Source of the DNA: Emiliania huxleyi CCMP1516
Lineage: Eukaryota; Haptophyta; Isochrysidales; Noelaerhabdaceae
Direction of reading: 5' to 3'
Length of the DNA stretch: 64,000 nucleotides
Assembly: GCF_000372725.1 (NCBI RefSeq)
Contig: NW_005197722.1
Location: 410,631 to 474,630 of the forward strand
Shown: positions 54,142 to 64,000 of the stretch, piece after piece
Layout: each line of letters starts with the position of its first letter
How positions within the stretch are numbered: position 1 is the stretch's first letter
Program-made: the position numbers and the translations under genes
Notes under the pieces: model-generated
What the model was told of the DNA's origin: nothing
The model's database searches: none
Seen by the model: only the letters and a program-made list of their open reading frames with translations

Positions 54142-55502
54142 CTTATTCGGCGCCGGGGCGCGCTCTGCGCTGCGCGGCGTGCTCTGCGACTTGCTGGCCG
54201 CCAGGACCTCCGCACGGACTTGTGGGAACCGCCCGAGGCGAGCTCCAAAGCCGCCGCGCACTGCACATGGCAGCATTTCTGCATGGCAGTCCCAGCACCT
54301 TCTGCGGCGCCGTGCCACCCATTCCACATGGCTGCAGAATCAGCAGTACAACTGTACACCCTCCCATTGACCCAACCCGCAACACAAGTGTGCTCGCCTC
54401 CAGCACCCAGACCGAGTGCAGCCTCGGCGAGCCAGACACGGCCCTCTCGCCCCTCCCGCCACGCGCGAGCCTCTGCAGCAATGCGCGCAATTTAGCGTCT
54501 CATGGCCCGTGGCCGCAGGTTGCTGCTGCTGTGCGCCGACTGCGCGCTCTCTGCCGGCCGCCAGTGTGGGCCATGCATCCTACTATCTCAGGAGCGCAGT
54601 GCCTAGCACCCGAGGCGGCGCTCGGACTAGTTTTGCGCGCCGGTGGCGCCGCTGCAGCCACACATGGTATCGCGGCCTCACTCGCGCGCGCAGAGCTCCC
54701 AGCGGAGCGCACGCGACGTGCACTTGAGCCTGTAGGCCTCGGCAGCGCCAGCCGATCCCGCGCCGAGCCGGAAGCTGCGCCGCCGCTTAAAGATGCAGAA
54801 GCGAGCGTTCTTCACGACGTGTCGGGCGACTCGCACCGGTGGCGGCGTGCACGCCTGCAGCGCGTGCGGCGGCGGCAGAGGCGGCTCGAGGGCGATGTGG
54901 ATGTTTGGGTAGGCGTGCTGGTTGACACTCGAGCCGAGGACTTCCTACAAAGCCCAGGGTGGATAAGAGAGGCAGGAAGAGACTCAAGGGCGCGAGTACC
55001 GCGACCCGACCGACCGCACGACAGCTCGTCAAGATTCCGCCACAAAGTTGAGACAAGCAACAAAGTAGTCCACCCCCAGGATTGGATTCACACGGCAAGA
55101 GCAATACACAGCACGCTAGTTCCGCCCACAATCACCGACAACTATTGCCGACACATCCTCTACAGGCGGCGGCGAGCGAGCGTCAGCAGCATAAGATGGG
55201 ACGAGCATAGCGCGGGCTCGTTTTGGGGGTCGCGGGGGCGCATTAGGCATGAAGGCGACCCGCGGCCGCGCGCTCAGCAGCGCTCAGATCGGCAATGCGT
55301 TTTTTGAAGAAATGGCCCGCCCGTAAAGGAAAGGAGCGGGACGAAGAATCGGCGAGGGACTGTGCGAATAGAGCTAGGAGAGGTGCAGACGCCCAAGGGT
55401 GTGGGCGACGGTTAGGGGCTAGCACCACACTCCTCTCCTTAAAATCCCTTTGCGGGAGAGAGATTGCTGTGTGTGGTGGCGTGCCGCCGTCCTTTCATCC
55501 CT

Positions 55503-56256
55503 GGCATGTTGTGCGAGTATATGGGACAAAAGCGTCGAAAATGTCCCAAAAAAGCGTGACTCGAGTTTGTGGCAGCCCCACAGCTGGCGCGCGCTGCCAG
55601 GAAGCACCGCTCGCGTGTCGGCCGCACTCCCTGGCACCCAGGGAGTGCGGCCGACCGACCAGACCGATTAGGCTCGACGCCGCGCTCGCTGTGGGGCTGC
55701 CACAAAGTCGCCGCCGAGCGTGCCATCGAAGGCGTCCCGTCGGAGGTGATGGAGTGTGAGACCTGAGGCTGCGGAGGTGACGCCTGAGGTGCCGGCCCGT
55801 GCACAGCGACTCAGCCGGCGACCGCCACGGGCTCAGACGAGACTTGTCGACTCGTTCCGGCTCAGCTTCACCGTGGTCATCGGGCGTCTGTCGACGTCAG
55901 GACCACCCATACAGCTCGCGGGTTTGAGGTCGCAAGAGCCAAGATGGTGGCGTTTGGACATCCCAACCATCACACAAGACAGCCTGTAGGTGATGGCGGG
56001 ACGGCGCAGTGTTTTTGGCACTCGGCAGTAGGCACCCGCGGCACGGCCCCGCTGTCGGCTCTCGCGGGCTGCGGAACCGGCCCCAGAAGGGGACGGTCCG
56101 GGCGAGTGTGGCAGCTCCTTCGCTAGTATGGGCACCCTCTATCATAGCACTACTGATCCTGGTCATTAGAGCTGCCAGGGATAGCGTCAGGAGCCGGTAG
56201 GAGTCAAAACCCCTCATATTTGAGACATCGTGTCCCATATACTCGCACAACATGCC
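55503..56256. repeat. Region bounded by a 26-bp perfect inverted repeat
   Basis: 55503-55528 (ggcatgttgtgcgagtatat then gggaca) is perfectly inverted at 56231-56256. The 754-bp interval contains the nested hairpin. It could be a small foldback element or inversion scar. Confidence 0.6.
55565..55706. repeat. Nested double hairpin
   Basis: Outer arms tttgtggcagccccacag (55565-55582) and its complement (55689-55706), 18 bp each, perfect. Inner arms gtcggccgcactccctgg (55616-55633) and its complement (55637-55654), 18 bp perfect with a 3-base loop. Confidence 0.9.
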
Positions 56257-56472
56257 GACCCCACACTTGGTCTCTTGGACGGTGACGCAAAGGAAAACGT
56301 CGAAATTCGTTGCCCTCTCCATTCTACATACATTATCCGCGCATCCGGCACGCCACACGTAAACTCCGCACTCCCCCACGTGCGCCTACGCTATCGTATC
56401 ACAAGGTAGAGGGGCACTCGAGCCGAGTCTCTGGAGGCCAGCGGAGTCTCCGCGAATCCGCGCGCTCTTTAC

Positions 56473-56868
56473 NNNNNNNNNNNNNNNNNNNNNNNNNNNN
56501 NNNNNNNNNNNNNNNNNNNNNNNNNNNNNNNNNNNNNNNNNNNNNNNNNNNNNNNNNNNNNNNNNNNNNNNNNNNNNNNNNNNNNNNNNNNNNNNNNNNN
56601 NNNNNNNNNNNNNNNNNNNNNNNNNNNNNNNNNNNNNNNNNNNNNNNNNNNNNNNNNNNNNNNNNNNNNNNNNNNNNNNNNNNNNNNNNNNNNNNNNNNN
56701 NNNNNNNNNNNNNNNNNNNNNNNNNNNNNNNNNNNNNNNNNNNNNNNNNNNNNNNNNNNNNNNNNNNNNNNNNNNNNNNNNNNNNNNNNNNNNNNNNNNN
56801 NNNNNNNNNNNNNNNNNNNNNNNNNNNNNNNNNNNNNNNNNNNNNNNNNNNNNNNNNNNNNNNNNNNN
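56473..56868. other. Assembly gap (396 N)
   Basis: Run of N; nothing can be read. It truncates the vWA part of the adjacent minus-strand gene. Confidence 1.
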
Positions 56869-56954
56869 AAGGAGTGAGGGCTGGCATTTAGGATGAGGGC
56901 GGGGGCGAGGGGGGTGAGGGGGTAGGCGGGCGGGGGGGGAGGGGGCGGCCTCGA

Positions 56955-59125
56955 CGTCGGTGTTACGCATTGAAGCGGAGGCGTCGACGATGAGCACGTG
57001 ATGGGCCGTGTAGCTCCGCCGCGGCGGCGAGCAGAGGTCGTCGGGCAGGCGGGACGCGAGCGCGTGGAGCGGCGAAAGCCTCGCCCGGAGCGCCTCCAAG
57101 CGCGCGTGGCCCCGCTCCAGCTGCTCGTCGTATCCCTCGAGGTCCGAGAGCGCGAGCAGTGCATCGCGCACCTCCGCCGCGGTGGAGTAGCCGCTCTCGA
57201 GCTGCTGCAGCATGCGCCGCGTCTCCTCGCTTGCGCCCTCGTCCTCCTCGCCCTCCTCCTCGCCCTCCTCGCCCTCCTCGCCCTCCTCCTCGCCCTCCTC
57301 CTCGCCCTCCTCGACCTCGCCTCCCTCGGCAATCGTCCCGAACATCGACGCGACCGCCCTCCGGGCGGCTGCGGCTGCGCTGTCGATGGTGTTGGCACCG
57401 CGGCTGGCGAGGTCGAGGAGGAGCCTCGGCGGCTGCACACCCTGACTGGCCTCTCCAAGCTGCGGCGGCGGCGGCGGCGGCGGCTGCTCCTGCTCTGCCC
57501 CTGACACCTGCTCGAGGAGCTGGACTATCTCGGCGCCCTCGCCGTGCAGCTGCCGCGCGCGCGCCAGCGGCGAGAGGCCGCCGACGGCGATCGCCGGGTT
57601 CGCGCCGCCGTCCAGCAGCTCTCTTGCGTCACCACCATCGCCCCCTCCGCCGTCGCCCCCTCCGCCGTTGCCGCCACCACCATCGCCGCCACCCACGCCA
57701 CCGCTACCACCGTGCCAGCTCGACGTTACCCGCCTCGCAGCTCACGTACAGCGGCGTGCCGCCCCCCTGCAGGGCCTTGTTGACCGAAAAGTGCGCCCTG
57801 AGCAGCAGCTCCGCCGCCGCCAGGTTTCCCCGCTGGCACGCCGCGAACAGCGGCGTCGAACCGTCCGCCGGCGACTGCCACGAGCGGATCTCGCGCTTGC
57901 GGACTAGTGACTTCTCCTTGTCAAGCCGCGCGAGCAGCTTCTTCAGCTGCCGCCGCGTGGCGGGCAAGGCCGGGTCGCCCGACGCCGCGTCGTATATCTC
58001 CTGCGCGAGCTCCACCGGCGGGGGCGCCTGCGGCGGCTTCCGCCCCTGCTGCTGCCGCTCCTGCCGCTCCTGCGCCAGCCGCTCCCGCCGCTCCTCCTCA
58101 TCCCGCCGCTCCTCCTCCTGCTGCTGCTGCAGCAGCAGCTGCTCCTCCCGCTCCCGCTTCCGTGCTGCTGCCCATTCCAGCCTCCGCCGCTCCCGCTCCT
58201 GCTCCTGCTGCTGCTGCTGCTGCTGCTGCAGAAGAAACTGCCCCTCGGCAGACGCGATGCGGGATGATTCCGCTGATCTGCTGCCCTCCGCGCACTGCCT
58301 GCAGCGTCGCAGGGCTGCGCTCCTTTTGAGTTGCGCACCCGAGAAGGCGTCGCGAGGCAACGCTTTGCCGCACGATGCGCACACGTGGCTTCGCTCGATG
58401 AAGTCGACGAGCGAGTCGACGTCCGCGTAGCGGCGGGCGAGCCATCCCAGGCCGTCCTGCAGCGGTGGAGGCGCCATCGTCCAGCGAACGGAATCCGTCA
58501 CGCCCCGCTGGTTGGCGTACTCAATGATGTCATACACAGCCTGCGTGCTGTCGGGATCGTGGGATGGCCGTGGCACGAAGCGCTCGATGTACGCCTGCAG
58601 CGACGGCGGCACAGCTGGGATGCCCTCGTTCGGTCCGACGTCACAGGGCGAATGCATGTAGCCTCCGCGGTCAAGCCTGAGCTCGTACGCGGAGTGCTGG
58701 CCAGCGGGCCAATCTGCCGAGTGCGGCCGATAAAACTGCCGCGTGACCCTGGCCGTCAGCCAGCCTGCCTTCCCGGCATGGACCTCGACAAGCGTGCCCA
58801 ACGGAAACCGCAGCGGGCACGGGATTGGGATCTTGATGTCCTCCCCGGAGTCGAAGAGGTGCCTCTCCGTAACTTCGCCGGGCGGGATCGGGTGGCCGTG
58901 CGAACCGAGCGAGCAGTAGCAGGAGCACTCGCCGGGGCGACCTCGACAGGAGGCGTCACTAACTCGTGTGAATGCCCCCACCCCCCTGCGCGCGGGCCTT
59001 CTAAGCCCGCGGGTAGTCCCCCCCCATCCCCAGGGCCTCCAGGGCTCGCACCTCAACCTCTCACAGGCCAGCGCACAGCGCCATAGGAGGTATTTTCTTC
59101 TCAATAACAAGGCTGTGAAGAGCAC
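56955..59125 (-). CDS. Multidomain protein: Trp/Gly-rich module, zinc finger, coiled coil, ankyrin repeats, vWA (truncated by gap)
   Basis: Exon 59125-57711 and exon 57622-about 56955, joined over a GT-AG intron 57623-57710 (phase 2). Numbered from 59125: a module at about 105-170 (FPLGTLVEVHAGKAGWLTAR, FYRPHSADWPAGQHSAYELR, LDRGGYMHSPCD) of a type frequent in haptophytes; a C4 zinc finger at 249-278 (HVCASCGKALPRDAFSGAQL, RRCRQCAE); a Gln/Glu/Arg coiled coil; ankyrin repeats (DGSTPLFAACQRGNLAAAEL, GGGTPLYVSCEAGNVELAR); an acidic Glu run; and AHHVLIVDASASMRNTDVE, the start of a vWA domain with MIDAS DxSxS. The next exons fall in the N gap. The true start is unresolved. Probably an adaptor or signalling protein. 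Confidence 0.7.
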
Positions 59126-59899
59126 CGATGATGTAGTGAGTGAGTGGTCCCGGGCTCCCGCCCGTCGAACTTTAGCATCTAGGCCGTTGGGACACGGCTC
59201 GGGACCGCTCGGGACGGCTCGGGACGGCTCGGGACGGCTCGGGACCGCTCGGGACCGCTCGGAGGACTCCGACCTGCTCGCGCGCGGGCGAGATCATCCC
59301 TCGTGGGCGGTGCACTGCCGAGTGGTTGGCCGCATGCTCGGGGGCGAGGCGCGCAAGGGGCTCGTGTGCGTGCGAGAGCAGGAGCGCGACCGTCAGTGCC
59401 GCGGCTGGGACGCGAACACGCAAGCCGACCCGATGCTGCCGCATTTTTGTGGGGGGTGACACTTCTTGTCTCCTTCCAGACATCGGGCGGTCTCCCGTCC
59501 ATGTCCGTGCCGGAGCAGGTGAAGAATCCCCCCAGGGGGCGTCCCTCAGCCTCACTCGCTCCACTCCTCGTCACAATCTCAATATATCTCGCAGCTCGTC
59601 TACACCGCCGCGCTGCCGCTAACCGCCGCCGATGATGGCTCCTGCGTGCTCCGCCTCGATCGATCCTGTATGCACCGTGTTCAAGAAATCTCTCTCTCTC
59701 TCTCACCGTCTTGGGATGACTCCCCCTCCAATGAACACCCGAGGGGTCCCGTACCATGCGGAATCGACCCTACCTATACAGTACTCATGAGTGAGTGAGT
59801 GAGTGAGTGAGTGAGTGTGTCACTCACTCACTCACAGTACTCACAAGGACTCAAAAAATGGTGCGTCGCCTTCGCGAAGCTGGGGGTAGTGAGTGAGTG

Positions 59900-59930
<31 letters not shown>

Positions 59931-60269
59931 GGGGGTACAGATTGTGGGGGGGACAGCTTTGGAAGGGGGTGCAGCTTGGAAGGGGGTGCAGCTTGGAAGG
60001 TGTAGCTGCTCGAGAAGGTCAGCCTGCTGCCGCCAGCGCCATCCACCCCGCTGGCCGGGACCGCGCACCGCGCAGCAGCACTCGTTTACCCTGGCTGCGC
60101 ACCAGCCTGCCGCGTCGCTCGGGAAGCGCAGCGCCAGAGCTCTTGCAGCTCGTCCTCGTGAACTCGCTCGTTCACAACGACACACACCTCACTCTCTTTC
60201 TGCGCACCGATAGCGCATCAGCCTGCGTCGCCTTGCGGCTCACTCCCTCGTCTGCCGGTCGGCACAGGC
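59126..60269. other. Intergenic stretch rich in microsatellites
   Basis: 10-bp repeat (cgggacggct)n at 59196-59262; (GTGA)n joined to inverted (TCAC)n at 59788-59836; (CA)n at 59898-59928; ggaagggggtgcagcttgga repeats at 59958-60000. No gene recognised. Confidence 0.6.
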
Positions 60270-61534
60270 ATGGTGCGCAACCTGCTCATCATGGCCATCG
60301 CCGTTGGCATGACGAAAGTCAACGGCGACGCCATCGAGGACTGCTGCTTCTCCACGTGCAAGTACGACGCGCGCTGCTGCACCGACGAGCGCCTCGCTTT
60401 CTGGCGCGGAGATCTTACGTGCTCAAGGTGCAACGGGGACGGTTGCGGTTGGTTCAGGTGCTCCGCGTTCACCACTTGGAACTGCCCAGACAACAACGCC
60501 CGGTAAATCAACTCCATGTTGTACGCTGGTTCTCCATCCCAGCTAGACTAAATACCGTCGCATGTCGCTGTAGGATCTGGTTCCCGGCCGGGCCAAGCGA
60601 GACCTCTGCAAGCCGAAACGCGGTCAGTGCTGCCTGAAAGATCCGGGCCCAGTTGACTGCACGAAATACCCAGGCAGCCAGGACCCAAGGTGAGAGCCCC
60701 TCCACAGCCCCACTCCCATATTCGATTGACTTCGCCTCAGTCCATGGAGCTCCACACCTGGTAGGTGCTGCACCGACCCCACCCTGGCCGCCATGCGAGA
60801 CCCGCCCGGGTGCATTGGTGATGCATGCACGCCACCTTACTGCACCACCTGCCCCCCTTACACGGGCTTCACTAACTGGCATTGCCCGGCTGGCTTCGAT
60901 CCGAAAGGTCCTTCCAAGAGTTATGGCTGGGACGTCGCGGACCGGCCTGGCGCGTGCTGCCTCAAGCCGCCGCCGCCGCCGCCGCCGCCGCCGCCCACTC
61001 CGCCTCCCCGCCGCGACTGCCCGTTCTTCCAGTGTGGCGAGGAGGACGCGTGCGTGGTCGTGCACACGACCGACCCGCTCAACCCGCTGTGCCATCATTG
61101 TGCCGCCGGTACTTTCCTTTCGCCGATCGAGACGGACGAGATGTGCCAGGTGCGCCACAGCTCCGCACTAGCACTCATGACGACATCGCATCCTTTCCAC
61201 CGCGACCGTGACCCCCTGCAGGCGCCGCTTCCCGGGAGTTACGCGCCCGGTGGCAACGAAGATGTCAAAAAGTGCGACGTCGGCAAGGCTTCCTGCTTCG
61301 CCCGCAGCGCGGCTCCCGGTGCGTGAGCTTGTTGTCTCAACCCGTTAGATAGTGCGTCCCTTGCCGCATTACCGCCGCTTCGCTCTTGCCGTAGGCGACA
61401 AGGTGACACAAGTCCCCCCTCTTGGCGATGAGTGCTCGGACGATTGCTTCGGCTTAGGGCTCTCTTGCCCGCAACCCGATCCCGATCATCCGGCCCGCTG
61501 GGCGCGCTTCTTAGCTCCCCGGCCCTGGATGTGA
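60270..61534 (+). CDS. Secreted cysteine-rich protein, five exons
   Basis: Exons 60270-60497, 60574-60689, 60765-61149, 61222-61318 and 61395-61534; 321 residues, all phases consistent. A signal peptide (MVRNLLIMAIAVGMTKVNGD) is followed by many Cys: DCCFSTCKYDARCCTDERLA, CSRCNGDGCGWFRCSAF, LCKPKRGQCCLKDPGPVDC, CCTDPT, YCTTCPPYTGFTNWHCPAGF and DRPGACCLK, then a Pro run and DCPFFQCGEEDACVVVHTTD. Intron 1 must use a GC donor at 60498; the GT five bases later gives a premature stop. The last exon (GDECSDDCFGLGLSCPQPDP) lies in a dispersed repeat also seen at 41989-42112. No family recognised; likely extracellular or cell-surface. Confidence 0.65.
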
Positions 61535-61572
61535 GGTTACCGACTGCACTCCAAGTGCTCCAAGTGCTCTCT
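61452..61572 (+). repeat. Dispersed repeat, copy overlapping the last exon of the Cys-rich gene
   Basis: Matches 41989-42112; a shorter related copy is at 61850-61895 (ccgctgggtgcgcttcat, gctccccggccctggatgtg). Confidence 0.8.
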
Positions 61573-61589
61573 CTCGTTGTAGAGCGCCA

Positions 61590-61725
61590 CTACATCGCTC
61601 TACATACAACGCACGCAGTTCGTCACGCGGCGGATGTAGAGCTCTATAGAGCTCTACAGCTCTACAGCGCTCCAGAGCGCTCTACAGCTCTACAGCTCTA
61701 CAGCGCTCTACACTCTACATCCTCT
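61590..61725. repeat. Cluster of ctctacagc / agagcgctct palindromic repeats
   Basis: Many short units of tctacagctctacagcgctc around palindromic agagctct and agagcgctct cores. Confidence 0.8.
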
Positions 61726-62389
61726 ACACCCTCCCTCAGGAGCGTTGGCGCTCCGAGCTCTGTTACTTTGAAGTGGAGCCATGTATATCGTCGCAGTGCC
61801 CTCGGAAGCCACAGGAACGTTCACCACGCCAGTAAATGCATTTCTACTGATGCCGCTGGGTGCGCTTCATACAGCTCCCCGGCCCTGGATGTGACCGTGG
61901 CTCTCTTGCGGAGATTTTATCTCTCGGCTGTGTTGTGGCTCGCCAAAGCGGTCTCTTTCTCGAGATGGCGCTGACTGGGCCAGTGCATGTTTTCGTAGAG
62001 ATCAAAGGTCGTCCGGGTTCTCCTGTCGAGCGTGCCGAGGGCTGGCCGAGGGGGGGGCGACAGGCAGGGGGGCGTGGCCCCGAGTACTCTCAGCGTTTTA
62101 GAGGGCGTAGGGTGTGTCGGGTGTGTCGTGAGTCGTGGGACTAGCCGGGTCCGTAGCCGTCGCGTGGAAGCTGAGTTGAGGAAATCGAGGGACGCGAGAC
62201 CCACTTCGCCACACAGACGGTCCCGCGCCTCGCCGCTATCACGTACACGTTGTGTATGCATATAACTAACTTTAAGAGACCTAGGCACCGCGGTCCGCGC
62301 GGCTGCCGCGTCTCAGAATCGACGTCGCGCTGGGGGTCCGTGACGACTCTCGACTGTTTTGCTGCGAGAGAGTGAGCGGCGAGTGCGCG
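61726..62389. other. Intergenic stretch with dispersed repeat copies
   Basis: Holds the third short copy of the 41989/61452 repeat at 61850-61895 and the second copy of the 1347-1424 repeat at 62163-62241. No gene seen. Confidence 0.45.
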
Positions 62390-62760
62390 TCAGCCCGGAC
62401 CGCGCATCGCTCTGCCGGTCTCGCGTGTGAGGAGGAGCCCTCCGCGGACGACGCCCTTCGAGTGGTGCAGCTCGAGGACCGCCCCCTGCTCGCGCAGCCA
62501 CTGCGTGCAGACGGCGATGTCGCCCCCGAAGCCGAGCAGGTGCGCCGCGCGGGAGAGGGGGAGGGAGGGGACGAAGGCGGCGCACACCTGACTCATCCAA
62601 ACGGGCCGATGCAGTGATCAGCGAAAGGGGAAGGGAGGGGAGGGGGGGGGGGCGTGGACCGCGCGGAGGGCGCGGCCGCGTTGCGGCTTGAGCAGCGGCT
62701 GCAGCAGCGCGGCGGCCAGGTTATGCAGCCGGCCGCACTCGCCAAAGGAAACAGCGCTTC
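62390..62760 (-). CDS. SAC3/GANP-like fragment (3' end of a gene)
   Basis: Exon piece about 62760-62654 reads SFGECGRLHNLAAALLQPLL and KPQRGRALRAVH. It is followed by exon 62587-62390 with VCAAFVPSLPLSRAAHLLGF, GGDIAVCTQWLREQGAVLEL and HHSKGVVRGGLLLTRE. The intron 62588-62653 would use a GC donor. The order (helical repeat, then a winged-helix-like PLxxAxxLGF...WLxxxGxxLE block) resembles the end of SAC3/GANP mRNA-export proteins. Upstream exons are absent: a 157-bp duplicated segment (62755-62912) begins at the 5' border. Probably a truncated copy, or a gene whose upstream exons were displaced. Confidence 0.4.
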
Positions 62761-63271
62761 GTGGCACTTGCATCGCGACAAGGTCACACGCGGACTCTCC
62801 AGCCTCTCAGCTCACCACCTCGCCTTCCCTGCCGCTCTCCTGGCTCAGTCCTATCAGTAACAAGTCTGAGCCGTCCCGACCCGCACTTATCTTGGGTCTG
62901 CAAGCTCACACCGGCTGGTGATGCCACCGAGAGGGCTCCAGATTGTCTCCGGTGGACCCCATCCGAGGCGATTGCGAGGGCATTCCGGAGGTCATCATCG
63001 GCGCCATCGACCGTGATATGTCTCGTCCCGCAGCCCTCATGCACCGAACGGATGCATGCAGTCATAATATGTAGGCCTTATCTCCCGAAGTTTTGAGCAA
63101 TAGCCGCAAACAACGCTTTTTGGCACTCGCATCGCGACAAGGTCACACGCGGACTCTCCAGCCTCTCAGCTCACCACCTCGCCTTCCCTGCCGCTCTCCT
63201 GGCTCAGTCCTATCAGTAACAAGTCTGAGCCGTCCCGACCCGCACTTATCTCGGGTCTGCAAGCTCACACG
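62755..63271. repeat. Direct duplication of about 157 bp
   Basis: 62755-62912 and 63113-63271 are nearly identical (gcatcgcgacaaggtcacac through tgggtctgcaagctcacac with c/t differences), 200 bp apart. Confidence 0.9.
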
Positions 63272-64000
63272 GGCTCACAACTACCCACACACGGGCCCTC
63301 ACACGCCCATTACAGATCACAGACGCCGCCGGCACTCGCACTTCACACATGCTCAAACACAGCCCCACCAAAGCACAGCCCTGCTCAGAGCAGTCATGGA
63401 CCGCCCTTTGGGAGCCGTGGAAGCCCCACAGCTGCTGCTCCTCTCGGCTCCTTTCAGTGCGTGTCGTGCACCCCCACGACAGCACGCCGACGGCAAGCTT
63501 TGACGCCCGTCTGGTGGACCTGCTGCGGCCACAGCCGCCCCGCACATGCAGCTCGCACCATGACTCGACACTGGGCCCTCTCATCCCGGTCGTGGCGGCG
63601 TGTGTGAAGGATGCGCGGCCGAGCCGCTGGCTGGCGCCGCTTGAACGTCCGAGATGGCCGCAGCACAGGCCACGCGTCGCGCCGCCGGTCAAACCCAGCC
63701 GGTTGGCGGTCGAGTCGGTCGAGCTGGCGGGGCCGGCGAAGAGTTTAGGGTCGGGGACCACGCACCTGGCCGACGCGGGGCGGCCAAAGTCGAAAACGAG
63801 GACTGCCAACGAGCTGCAGGGCGGCTTTGCCAAGGAGGTCCCGTGAAGGTTCACGTAAACGCACAACCCCGGGTGAAGGTTCACGGGGCCGACTACAGTC
63901 AGACAGCGGGTACCCAACGCGGCCAAAGGATATCCACCTCGAGAACCTCGAGACAGCGGGGAGTGCCGAAAAATTCACGGCGCGGCAACACACGACAGGA
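63272..64000. other. Unassigned end of the window
   Basis: A + frame at 63349-63846 ends LADAGRPKSKTRTANELQGG and FAKEVP; it is only weakly protein-like and has no recognised domain. gtgaaggttcacg is repeated at 63844 and 63874. Confidence 0.3.

Larger units (their letters stand above)
54142..56472. other. Gene-poor stretch with inverted repeats
   Basis: The long + frame at 54123-55307 is not protein-like in composition. The stretch has a nested hairpin at 55565-55706 and a separated 26-bp inverted repeat pair (55503-55528; 56231-56256). No RNA gene recognised. Confidence 0.4.

Noticed and set aside
54123-55307. 394-residue + strand frame
   Set aside because: No domain, irregular composition, overlaps the promoter of the GSCFA gene.

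Overview
The window looks like nuclear DNA of a GC-rich unicellular alga, most likely a haptophyte of the Emiliania/Gephyrocapsa type; this is inferred from gene style, with no diagnostic marker. Reasons: very high GC with long G and C runs, many short introns (65-400 bp), abundant minisatellites, proline/alanine-rich linkers, a Trp/Gly-rich module plus ankyrin and vWA protein of a kind common in haptophytes, and frequent GC-AG introns. Two runs of N (35991-36161 and 56473-56868) mark assembly gaps. No tRNA, rRNA, CRISPR, retrovirus-like or Polinton-like element was recognised.

Layout. 1-10 kb: 3' end of a ubiquitin hydrolase (+), a doubtful minus-strand gene, a WW + DUF262 (GmrSD-like) protein (+), two RCC1-repeat genes (+), and a three-module SnoaL-like membrane protein (-). 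10-20 kb: an HSF-type transcription factor (-), a Gly/Tyr/Gln-rich protein (+), a candidate TIR element, and a GT34-like glycosyltransferase (+). 19-27 kb: a terminal nucleotidyltransferase (-), a purine-rich SET-domain fragment (+), a thiamine-binding-like/proline racemase fusion (+), and an acyltransferase-like membrane protein (-). 27-36 kb: a TIR element with 11-bp tandem repeats, a secreted glycosyltransferase-methyltransferase fusion (-), a basic protein and an Ala/Glu-rich protein (-), and a decayed Na/Ca exchanger fragment (-). 38-46 kb: a FAM210-like protein, an EF-hand membrane protein, a GRDP-like protein and a secreted Ala/Pro-rich protein (all +). 46-54 kb: a TMEM181/Wntless-like multi-exon gene (+), a membrane-anchored GST (-) and a GSCFA-domain protein (-). 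54-64 kb: nested hairpins, an ankyrin/vWA protein running into a gap (-), a cysteine-rich secreted protein (+), a SAC3-like fragment (-) and dispersed repeats.

The genes do not form a pathway; they are separate eukaryotic loci on both strands. The strongest shared theme is in the introns. About half of the roughly 33 introns that reading frame and homology allow me to place start with GC, not GT. In many of them the first bases of the intron are a copy of the first bases of the next exon (up to 26 bp). That is the footprint expected if introns arose by insertion with target duplication, and it would also explain the GC donors. Several introns carry minisatellites.
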